This document shows, in pieces, positions 1 to 5,621 of a stretch of DNA of 9,454 nucleotides. This DNA comes from JBFFXF01 sp041569895. GTDB lineage: Bacteria; Planctomycetota; UBA8108; JACQVS01. The stretch's first letter is position 1, and each line of letters begins with the position of its first letter. The stretch spans positions 1 to 9,454 of the forward strand of contig JBFFXF010000280.1 in assembly GCA_041569895.1 (NCBI GenBank), given 5' to 3'. Below the pieces are notes generated by a model. It did not search any database. It saw only the letters and a list, made by a program, of their open reading frames with translations, and had not been told where the DNA came from. Made by a program: the position numbers and the translations under genes.

Positions 1-690
1 GATGAGCGGCGTCGTCACGCCGTGGACCTCGACGCCGCGGCGGCGCCGCACGAGATCGGCCCCGGCGACGATGTTGCCCCACTGGTCGCTGCCGCCGAGC
101 TGCAGCATGCAGTCGTACTCGCGAAAGAGCACCAGGAAGTCGTACGCCTGCAGGAGCATGTAGTTGAACTCGAGGAAGCTCAGGCCGGCCTCCGACTCGA
201 GGCGCGTCTTGAAGCACTCGTGCGACAGCATGCGGTTGACGCTGAAGTGCCGCCCGTAGTCGCGCAGGAACTCGAGGTAGTCGAGGCCGGTGAGCCAGTC
301 GGCGTTGTTGAGGACCAGCGCTCGCCCGCCGTCGAAATCGAGGTACCGCCCGAGCTGGGCGCGGATCGCGGCGAGGTTCTCGTCGATGCGATCCCGCATC
401 AGCAGCTGCCTCATCTCCTGCTTGCCGCTCGGGTCCCCCACCAGCCCGGTGCCGCCGCCGACGATGGCGATCGGCCGGTGTCCGCACCGCTGCAGGTGGA
501 CGAGCGACATGATGGTCAGCAGGTTGCCGACGTGCAGGCTGGACGCCGTCGGATCGAACCCGATGTACGCCGTCACCGGCTTGCCGCCGAGCAGCCTTCG
601 CAGGTTGTCGCGGCCCGCGGCATCGTCCGTGGTCTGCTGGATGAAGCCCCGGGCCTCGAGGATGTCGAGTACGTTGTTCTTGTCGCTCAT
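1..690 (-). CDS. tyrS: Tyrosyl-tRNA synthetase, N-terminal part (cut by window edge)
   Basis: This gene encodes class I tyrosyl-tRNA synthetase, which charges tRNA-Tyr with tyrosine in the cytoplasm. The 230 residues visible run without a stop to the window edge. They show the nucleotide-binding segment YIGFDPTASSLHVGN (residues 42-56), whose HVGN is the HIGH-type motif, then GDPSGK (85-90), NNADWL (128-133), and LGGSDQWGN (198-206) of the tyrosine/ATP pocket. The KMSKS loop and the C-terminal tRNA-binding domain lie beyond the edge. The ATG (690-688) overlaps the stop codon of the upstream Fe-S scaffold gene as ATGA, and there is no good Shine-Dalgarno, so translational coupling within the trxA-scaffold-tyrS operon is likely. 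Family assignment is secure; only the 3' end is unseen. Confidence 0.96.
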   Translation of the reverse strand, partial: MSDKNNVLDILEARGFIQQTTDDAAGRDNLRRLLGGKPVTAYIGFDPTASSLHVGNLLTIMSLVHLQRCGHRPIAIVGGGTGLVGDPSGKQEMRQLLMRDRIDENLAAIRAQLGRYLDFDGGRALVLNNADWLTGLDYLEFLRDYGRHFSVNRMLSHECFKTRLESEAGLSFLEFNYMLLQAYDFLVLFREYDCMLQLGGSDQWGNIVAGADLVRRRRGVEVHGVTTPLI

Positions 691-1091
691 TGATCGAGTC
701 GTTCGAGTCGTTCGACCAGTGCCCTGACGGCGTCCGCGGCCAGCACGGCCGCGTGGAAGTGGCTCGCCTCGAGCCCGCCGATGGCGCCCGCGATGTCGTC
801 CGGTCCGAGTCCCGCGAGCTCGGCGGCGCTCGCCCCGCAGACGCGCTCGATCATCGCCGAACCGGCGGCGATGGCGGCGGGACAGCCGTAGACCTGGAAG
901 CGCGCGTCGTCGATGCGGCCGCCGGTGGCCTTCCAGGTGAGTACGAGGAGGTCGCCGCAGACGGGGTTCTCCACCTCGAGCCGTCCGTCGGCGTCGTCGA
1001 GCACGCCGGTGCGCCGCGGATTGCGGAAGTGGTCGTCGAAGACCGAATCCGGTGGCTTCCCGGACGAGCTCTCCGCGGCGTTCCTGGACAA
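687..1091 (-). CDS. IscU/NifU-like Fe-S cluster scaffold lacking the third conserved cysteine
   Basis: Small IscU/NifU N-domain-type protein (134 aa from the TTG at 1091), expected to hold nascent Fe-S clusters in the cytoplasm. Seen directly: FDDHFRNPRRTGVL (18-31, like the ENPRNVG start of IscU), ENPVCGDLL with ligand Cys45 and the conserved Asp47, and YGCPAAIAAGS with Cys70. The third ligand segment, normally HCSxLAxDA, reads HFHAAVLAADA (111-121), so Ala114 sits where the third conserved Cys (Cys106 in E. coli IscU) would be. An additional Cys85 is not at a family position. The TTG start is one base after the trxA stop; no ATG/GTG/TTG lies closer to the domain, and the frame is also open upstream inside trxA, so the start is uncertain. 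Its stop overlaps the tyrS start. It may be an alternative scaffold or carrier rather than a standard IscU. Confidence 0.85.
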   Translation of the reverse strand: MSRNAAESSSGKPPDSVFDDHFRNPRRTGVLDDADGRLEVENPVCGDLLVLTWKATGGRIDDARFQVYGCPAAIAAGSAMIERVCGASAAELAGLGPDDIAGAIGGLEASHFHAAVLAADAVRALVERLERLDQ

Positions 1092-1092
1092 G

Positions 1093-1413
1093 TTACCCGA
1101 CAAGGCCGTCGAGCTTGCCCGCGAAGACGCTCTCGGGATTGTATCCGCGGACGGTCTCGACGACCTCGCCGCCCTTGAAGAAGAGGATCGTCGGCACCGA
1201 GGTGATGCCGTACTGCTCCGCGAGCGCGACGTTGGCGTCGATGTCCACCTTGCCGACCTTCGCCTTGCCCTCATACTTGCCGGCGAGCCTGTCGATGACG
1301 GGGGCGAGCTGCTGGCAGGGTCCGCACCACGTGGCGGTGAAATCGACGAGCACGGGCTGCTCGGACTTGAGGACCTCGTCCTGGAAGTTGTCGACGGTGA
1401 ACGCGAGAGCCAA
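1093..1413 (-). CDS. trxA: Thioredoxin
   Basis: Cytosolic thioredoxin of 106 aa, the usual family length. It reduces disulfides in client proteins and is the normal electron donor to the membrane domain of DsbD proteins, such as the one encoded divergently next door. The sequence shows FTVDNF at the start, LVDFTATWCGPC with the classical CGPC active site (30-33), VDIDAN, and the cis-proline loop TSVPTILFFKGG (Pro74). The start is TTG at 1413: an AAAGGAG Shine-Dalgarno (1428-1422) sits 8 nt upstream, and the protein then begins like other thioredoxins. A longer reading from 1476 adds an unconserved, charged N-terminus. First gene of a three-gene operon; the Fe-S scaffold follows after one base. 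Confidence 0.96.
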   Translation of the reverse strand: MALAFTVDNFQDEVLKSEQPVLVDFTATWCGPCQQLAPVIDRLAGKYEGKAKVGKVDIDANVALAEQYGITSVPTILFFKGGEVVETVRGYNPESVFAGKLDGLVG

Positions 1414-1421
1414 GGGACGTG

Positions 1422-1428
1422 CTCCTTT
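1422..1428 (-). promoter_or_regulatory. Ribosome binding site that fixes the TTG start of trxA
   Basis: On the minus strand the sequence AAAGGAG lies 8 nt upstream of the TTG codon at 1413-1411. It is the best Shine-Dalgarno match near any possible start of this gene and decides for the 106-aa form. Confidence 0.75.
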
Positions 1429-1520
1429 CGTCAAACGTGGATCTCCGGGCGCTCCTCGCGGGGGGTCATTCGACACCCTCGAGGCCGGCCGCTTCCACGC
1501 GAAAGCGCCGGAAGTCGGGT

Positions 1521-1549
1521 ATTATAGCGTCCCCCTCACGGAGCGGCAA
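1521..1549 (-). promoter_or_regulatory. Sigma-70-type promoter for trxA operon
   Basis: On the minus strand a perfect -10 box TATAAT (1526-1521) is preceded, at the optimal 17-nt spacing, by TTGCCG (1549-1544; 4 of 6 matches to TTGACA). Transcription would begin near position 1514, giving a leader of about 100 nt before trxA. It is one of the few AT-rich spots in the neighbourhood, which adds weight. Confidence 0.7.
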
Positions 1550-1650
1550 ACGGCTGTTACACGCGCGTGACGGGGCGCGGGAACCACTGCGGCGACGCTG
1601 TCGTTGAGCTTCCCGGCGGCGCGGCGTCCGGTCGCGGCGGCGCTTCACCC

Positions 1651-1678
1651 TTGTTTCGGTCGGTGTCGATACGATAAT
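1651..1678 (+). promoter_or_regulatory. Candidate promoter for the dsbD-like selenoprotein gene
   Basis: TTGTTT (1651-1656) and GATAAT (1673-1678; 5 of 6 matches to the -10 consensus) are separated by 16 nt. A start near 1685 would give a leader of about 90 nt before the ATG at 1775. The -35 match is weak (3 of 6), so this is a candidate only. Confidence 0.42.
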
Positions 1679-1774
1679 TGGCGGGACCCGTTGCGCGCCG
1701 GTGGCGCGATGCGGGCGAGACCGTTCCAGCGGAAACCTCGATCAATCCCAGGCGATCCGGTGAGACGATACCTG

Positions 1775-4336
1775 ATGACACACCGTCCCGCGCGGGGCGT
1801 CGCGACGACGCGGCAGGCGACACGCGCGCCGTTCCTCTCGACCATCGCGGCGCTCGCGATCATCGCGCTGACACCGGCGGCGGCGCGGGCCCAGAGCAGC
1901 CTCGAGCTGGTCGAGCTCGAGGCCGCCTTCGAGCCGGCCACGGCCGCGCCGGGCGCCGAGACCGAGCTCGTCGTTCGCTACTCGATCAAGAAGGGCTGGT
2001 ACATCTACGCGCCGGATCACAAGGCGACCGGCGTGCCGACCGCGGTCACCGTCGAGGCGCCCTTCCTCGAGCCCGACGGCGACCTCCGCTTCCCCGAGCC
2101 GAGGATCAAGAGGATCGACGTCCTCGACGAGACCCACCGCATCCTCGACGGCGAGGGGACGCTCCGCCGGCGTTTCCGCATCGCGGGTGACGCCGGGACG
2201 GGCGCGCGGAGCGCCACGGTTCGCGTCACGGTGATGTCGTGCGACGACACGCGCTGCCTGCCGCCGGCCGAGGCCGAGCTCGGCGCGACACTCACGCTGG
2301 CGGCCGCCGTGTCGAAGTCGACGTCCGGGTCGGAGGCGAAGCCGAAGCGGAAGCCGCTCGACCTCACCGCGGGCGGCCTCGGCGATGAGCCGGACGGCAC
2401 CGACGGTGACGCTGGTGACGCTGACGCTGACACTGCCGACGCCGATCCGTCCAGGGAGAAAAGCGCCAAGAAGCCCGGTCTCGGCGACCTCGGCATCGGG
2501 CTGCCGGGCGGGCTCGGCCTCAAGCCGAAGACCGGCGATCCGGTCACGTGGTCGCTCGAGCTCGACCCGCCGACGCTCCGACGCGGGGCGCGAGGCCACA
2601 TCGTCGCGCGCTACGAGATCGAGTCGGGCTGGCACGTCTACTCGCCGGACCACGACTATCACGGAGTCGGCGTGGCGAGCGCGGTCAGGGTCGACTCCGG
2701 GTCGATCCGGGTGCGCGGCGCGCCGACCTTCCCCGAGCCGCACGTCCGCCGGCACGACGACGGCGCCGAGCGCACGCTCGACGGCTCCGGGGCGATCCGG
2801 TTCCCGTTCGTGCTCTCGCGCGAGGCCGCTCCGGGACCGCTCGCCTTCACCGCGACCGTGGACTACCAGGCGTGCACCGAGATCTCCTGCCTGCCGCCGG
2901 CGACCACCGATCCGATCGCGCTGACGCTGACGGTCTCCGAGGAGGAGCCCCTCGCGGCGGACGAGGTCGTCGAGGAGAAGGGCGCGGAGGGCGACGGCGG
3001 CGACCTCGGTCTGCTCGCGTTCCTCTTGCTGGCGATCGGCGGCGGCATCTTCACCCTGCTGATGCCGTGCACGTATCCGATGATCCCGATCACCATCAGC
3101 TACTTCACGAAGCAGGCCGAGTCGAACCGCTCGTCGGTCGTGCCGATGGCGCTCTTCTACGGCGCCGGGATCGTCTTCGACTTCATCCTGATCGGCGTCA
3201 TCTTCGGCGTCATCATCGGCAGCAGCCGCGGGCTCATCGACTTCGCCACGAGCTGGCCCCTGAACGTGCTCCTCGGCCTGCTCTTCCTGCTGCTCGGGCT
3301 CAGTCTGGTCGGCCTCTACGAGCTCCGCCTCCCCCACTTCATCACCAAGTACTTCACGGGCGGGACCGCACGCGGCGGCTACCTCGGCGTCTTCCTCCTC
3401 GGGACGACGCTCGTGGTGACGTCATTCACGTGCACGGCGCCGTTCGTCGGAGCGACGCTCGCCGCCGGCGCCCGCGGGCAGTCGGCGGGGACGATCATCC
3501 TCGGCATGGGTGTCTTCGGGCTGACCATGGCGCTGCCGTTCGTCGGCCTGGCGCTCTTTCCGACGGCGGCGAAGAAGATGCCGAAGTCGGGCGAGTGGAT
3601 GGGCACGCTGAAGGTCAGCCTCGGCTTCCTGGAGATCGCCGCGTCGTTGAAGTTCTTCTCGAACGCGGAGTTCGTCACCGGCCTGTTCGTCCTGCCGCGC
3701 GAGCTCTTCCTGCTGATCTGGGCGATGCTCTCCGGCGTCACGGGGCTCTACCTCCTCGGCATGATCCCCCTGAAGGTCGAGAAGCAGCCGTCGATCAGCC
3801 CGCGACAGCTCGTCGTCGGGCTCGTCGTGCTGCTGTTCGCGACGTACTGCGTCTACGGCGCGATGGGATACCGTCTCGACCGCATCATGCAGGCGATCGT
3901 GCCGCCCTACTCGAGCGCGGGCGAGGAGGTCGGCGCGGCCGGCGGCGGCGGCAAGAAGGGCTCGAAGATCACCTGGACGCTCGTCAAGGACGACTGGGAG
4001 GCCGGGCTCGCGAAGGCGCGCGAGGAGAAGAAGCTCGCCTTCATCAACTGGACCGGACGCACGTGAGTGAACTGCCGCCTGATGGAAGAGTCGATCTTCC
4101 ATCGCCGGGAGGTCCGCCCGGAGCTCGAGAAGTACGTCGAGGTGCGACTCCACACCGATGTCCCCGAGGACTGGTCACGAAAGCTGAACGACCTCAAGCA
4201 GGAACGCATCGGCGAGGACACCAGCCCCTTCTACGAGATCGTCGACCCGGAGACGGGGGAGGCCATCTCGAGATTCGCCGGCGCGGACTTGACGGGGGAA
4301 CGCTTCAGAGCATGGCTGGAGCGACATGCGGGGTAG
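1775..4336 (+). CDS. dsbD: DsbD-family thiol:disulfide transporter with predicted selenocysteine (UGA at 4064-4066)
   Basis: Predicted 853-residue membrane selenoprotein that moves electrons from cytosolic thioredoxin to periplasmic substrates. A signal peptide (1-39, cleavage at AARA-QS) is followed by two tandem DsbD-alpha-like domains (about 45-180 and 255-390). They share GWYIYAPDH / GWHVYSPDH, FPEP and a Cys pair each (156/161 and 367/372, both ending CLPP), and are joined by an Asp/Ala-rich acidic linker (about 200-230). A membrane domain (about 410-700, seven to eight helices) carries the two relay cysteines in MPCTYPMIP (Cys432) and FTCTAPFVG (Cys553). The C-terminal thioredoxin domain (about 730-853) reads FINWTGRT-[UGA]-VNC-RLMEE, so residue 764 is encoded by UGA where the first CxxC cysteine belongs; the resolving Cys is 767 and the probable cis-Pro is 818. 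The same frame runs on to TAG at 4334. A SECIS-like hairpin follows the UGA. The ATG at 1775 precedes the signal peptide, with a weak GGTGAG 10 nt upstream. Alternatives are a nonsense mutation or sequencing error (TGC/TGT to TGA). The DsbD identity is certain; Sec insertion is strongly inferred. Confidence 0.88.
4064..4103 (+). promoter_or_regulatory. Sec UGA codon and bacterial SECIS-like hairpin
   Basis: The UGA (4064-4066) is followed by 14 nt and then a perfect 9-bp stem, GATGGAAGA (4081-4089) paired with TCTTCCATC (4095-4103), closing a 5-nt loop GTCGA (4090-4094). T4080/G4104 could add a wobble pair, and CC (4078-4079) with GG (4107-4108) a bulged extension. The loop begins 24 nt after the UGA and its first base is G. 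Both match the known bacterial SECIS pattern (loop about 16-37 nt downstream, G in the first two loop positions, short stem), which SelB recognises to deliver Sec-tRNA. The stem lies inside the coding region and uses GAA and CAT codons, the latter rare in this gene compared with CAC, as if pairing is maintained. Binding by SelB is inferred. Confidence 0.78.
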
Positions 4337-4376
4337 GCTCCCTTCCACTCTGCCTGACTTGCTTTCAGACGATTCA

Positions 4377-4534
4377 TAAGGAAGGCAGGAAACTCAGGAA
4401 AGCAGGAAACGGATGGACTGAAGGAATTGAGCTCTCTCGAACCAGGCGAGAGGCGAGATTGTTGCGACGTGGCCCGTCCGTTCCCCTTTCTCTCTCTTTC
4501 GTTTCCTGCCTTCCTCTTCTTCCTGCTTTCCTTA
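4377..4534. repeat. Long imperfect inverted repeat (two 35-nt purine/pyrimidine arms)
   Basis: The arm at 4377-4411 (purine-rich, AAGGAAGGCAGGAAAC...) matches the reverse complement of 4500-4534 (...TTTCCTGCCTTCC...) at 29 of 35 positions. Four of the six mismatches fall together in the middle. The arms flank 88 nt, which contains a further 6-bp hairpin CTCTCG (4434-4439) / CGAGAG (4447-4452). Each arm contains two AGGAARGCAGGAA-type units. The element begins 41 nt past the dsbD-like stop, between two convergent genes, so it could act as a bidirectional transcription end, a small structured RNA, or a dispersed MITE/REP-like repeat. No coding sequence is supported within it. Confidence 0.75.
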
Positions 4535-4579
4535 GAGATGCCTCGCAGAGTCTCGCCGGCGGAGTCGAGCAGCCATTTC

Positions 4580-4651
4580 GGGCACGGGCACGGGCACGGG
4601 CACGGGCACGGGAACGGGAACGGGAACGGGAACGGGGACGGGGACGGAGAC
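4580..4651 (+). repeat. Hexanucleotide tandem repeat, 12 units of GGGNAC type (G-quadruplex-prone)
   Basis: Twelve consecutive 6-nt units: five GGGCAC, four GGGAAC, two GGGGAC and a terminal GGAGAC. The runs of three or four G separated by 2-3 nt on the plus strand fit the standard intramolecular G-quadruplex pattern several times over. The block-wise change of unit suggests step-by-step slippage expansion. It ends 30 nt beyond the stop codon of the minus-strand gene at 4682, in its 3' flank. Open frames through it encode only HG/NG/DG dipeptides and are not credible genes. Confidence 0.93.
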
Positions 4652-4659
4652 GACGCCAA

Positions 4660-4676
4660 TCCGCGAAATCTGCGGA
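4660..4676. repeat. Small palindrome at the end of the thioredoxin-like gene
   Basis: TCCGC (4660-4664) and GCGGA (4672-4676) form a 5-bp hairpin with a 7-nt loop, 5 nt past the stop of the minus-strand gene ending at 4682. There is no T-run, so it is at best a weak part of a terminator. It completes the 4337-4681 intergenic stretch together with the inverted repeat and the hexamer array; I see no gene there. Confidence 0.35.
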
Positions 4677-4681
4677 CCGAT

Positions 4682-5422
4682 TCACGCGCCGCCGATGCGC
4701 CTCCCCCTCAAGCGGCGTCTTTCTCGGTCGATGCGCGCATCGAACGGCGGCAGTCCCTCGTAGCGCTCGCCCAGTTTCTCGAGCGCCGCGCCGAGTCGGC
4801 GGTCCGATATGATGCCCTCGAGCGCCAGCAGCTCGAGGAGCTCGCGCTCCGCGTCGCGGAGGACGCGGCCGAGGATCAGGGCGACCTCGCCGCGCTGCGG
4901 GAAACCGGATGACGACCTGCCGATAACTTCGCGGCACAGTCCGATGGCGGTGGCGTGGTCGCCGGCGGCGAGCGCCTCGCGCGCGAGCTCGAGCTTGCGG
5001 TCGAGCTCCTCGAGTCGACGCACGAGTCTCCTGTGCCCCGAGAGCGCCGCGGCGCGCACGTCGCGGATCGACCAGCGCTCGGACCAGCGACGCTGCACGC
5101 CGCCGTAGGGATCGAGCATGACGAGCGCCGGCAGCTTGTAGATCTCGTAGCGCTCGAGCAGGCGAACGACGTCGTCACCCCGCACGCGCGCACCGAGCAC
5201 GTGCTTCTCGAGCGTGGCGCCCGGCGCGAACCTCCTCACCTGCACCGGATCGTCGGCGTCGTCCGGCGACGGAAAGTAGACGAGCACCCAGCGTGTCTCG
5301 CGCGCGGCGCGCTCGATCGCATCGGAGACATCGTTCGCCCAGAAGTCGTCCGGTAAACCTGGAACGACGAGAGCGACGAGCGTCGCGAGCGTGTGAGTGA
5401 AAAGGCTCAAGGGGCTTACCAC
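4682..5422 (-). CDS. Exported thioredoxin-fold protein without CxxC
   Basis: A 246-aa protein with a hydrophobic N-terminus (about 5-22) that reads as a signal peptide or anchor, placing the rest outside the cytoplasm. Residues 44-115 look like a thioredoxin fold: WVLVYFPSPDDADD, where the strand that normally leads into WCxxC leads instead to PSPDDAD, then YEIYKLPALVMLDPYGGVQRRW with the usual cis-Pro (98) strand and GG turn. No CxxC is present and the only cysteine is Cys163, so disulfide exchange is unlikely. Residues 130-225 are charged and helical, possibly TPR- or coiled-coil-like (RRLEELDRKLELAREALAAG). The start is taken as GTG 5422, with TTG 5410 as an alternative; neither has a strong Shine-Dalgarno. 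It converges on the dsbD-like gene. A structural or chaperone role is a guess. Confidence 0.75.
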   Translation of the reverse strand: MVSPLSLFTHTLATLVALVVPGLPDDFWANDVSDAIERAARETRWVLVYFPSPDDADDPVQVRRFAPGATLEKHVLGARVRGDDVVRLLERYEIYKLPALVMLDPYGGVQRRWSERWSIRDVRAAALSGHRRLVRRLEELDRKLELAREALAAGDHATAIGLCREVIGRSSSGFPQRGEVALILGRVLRDAERELLELLALEGIISDRRLGAALEKLGERYEGLPPFDARIDRERRRLRGRRIGGA

Positions 5423-5445
5423 GCGGTCCGATATCGAGGAGGCCC

Positions 5446-5500
5446 TGTCAGCGGCGCCTCACGTCCCACTCCATCGTGGTCGCGAACGCGACCGCTGACA
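5446..5500. promoter_or_regulatory. Nested inverted repeats in a divergent intergenic region
   Basis: Between the divergent genes starting at 5422 (minus) and 5622 (plus), TGTCAGCGG (5446-5454) has an exact inverted copy CCGCTGACA (5492-5500). Just inside the right copy is a near-contiguous palindrome, GGTCGCG-AA-CGCGACC (5478-5493). Such symmetry in a shared promoter region suggests an operator or a leader RNA structure. I could not recognise a convincing sigma-70 promoter here. Confidence 0.4.
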
Positions 5501-5605
5501 ACCGCAAAACTCGAGTGGCGCGTCGTGGTGAGGGGTCGGGCGAGGAATCGCTCCCGCGCATTTGGGTTGTCGGGCGAGGCAGCCGGAGAGGGACCTGGTC
5601 TGCTC

Positions 5606-5612
5606 GAGGGAG
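5606..5612 (+). promoter_or_regulatory. Ribosome binding site fixing the ATG at 5622
   Basis: GAGGGAG lies 9 nt before the ATG at 5622 and selects this start over the upstream in-frame ATG at 5562. The chosen start also places a signal peptide at the N-terminus. Confidence 0.65.
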
Positions 5613-5621
5613 ATCGCAGAG

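Noticed and set aside
1414..1774. Additional small ORFs in the trxA/dsbD divergent region
   Set aside because: Short Arg-rich frames without ribosome sites or family resemblance. The region is better explained by the two divergent promoters and leaders.
1742..3337. 531-aa open frame on the minus strand antisense to the DsbD gene
   Set aside because: Arg/Glu/Asp/Ala-rich, low-complexity translation typical of the shadow of a high-GC gene; the plus frame has clear domains, membrane helices and conserved cysteines.
4064..4066. Simple nonsense mutation making the DsbD gene a pseudogene
   Set aside because: Not excluded, but less likely: the stop is specifically UGA, falls exactly on the catalytic Cys codon, is followed by a SECIS-like hairpin at the right distance, and no other frame damage is present over 2.5 kb.
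4064..4066. Genetic-code reassignment of UGA (to Trp or Gly)
   Set aside because: Other genes in the window use TGA as their ordinary stop (for example the Fe-S scaffold, the DUF4279-like gene and the small low-GC gene) and TGG for Trp, so UGA is a stop in general here.
4580..4651. CRISPR array
   Set aside because: Units are 6 nt long, contiguous and without unique spacers; this is a simple tandem repeat.
2548..4812. 754-aa plus-strand open frame overlapping the DsbD gene and running into the intergenic repeats
   Set aside because: Arg/Pro/Ala-rich translation without domains; it crosses the hexamer array as RARARARE repeats. It is a frame shadow.
4427..4912. 161-aa plus-strand frame with an HGHGHG...NGNG...DGDG tract
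   Set aside because: The tract is only the translation of the hexamer repeat, and the rest is antisense to the thioredoxin-like gene. No ribosome site or family resemblance. A metal-binding role for the His-Gly run was considered but has no support.
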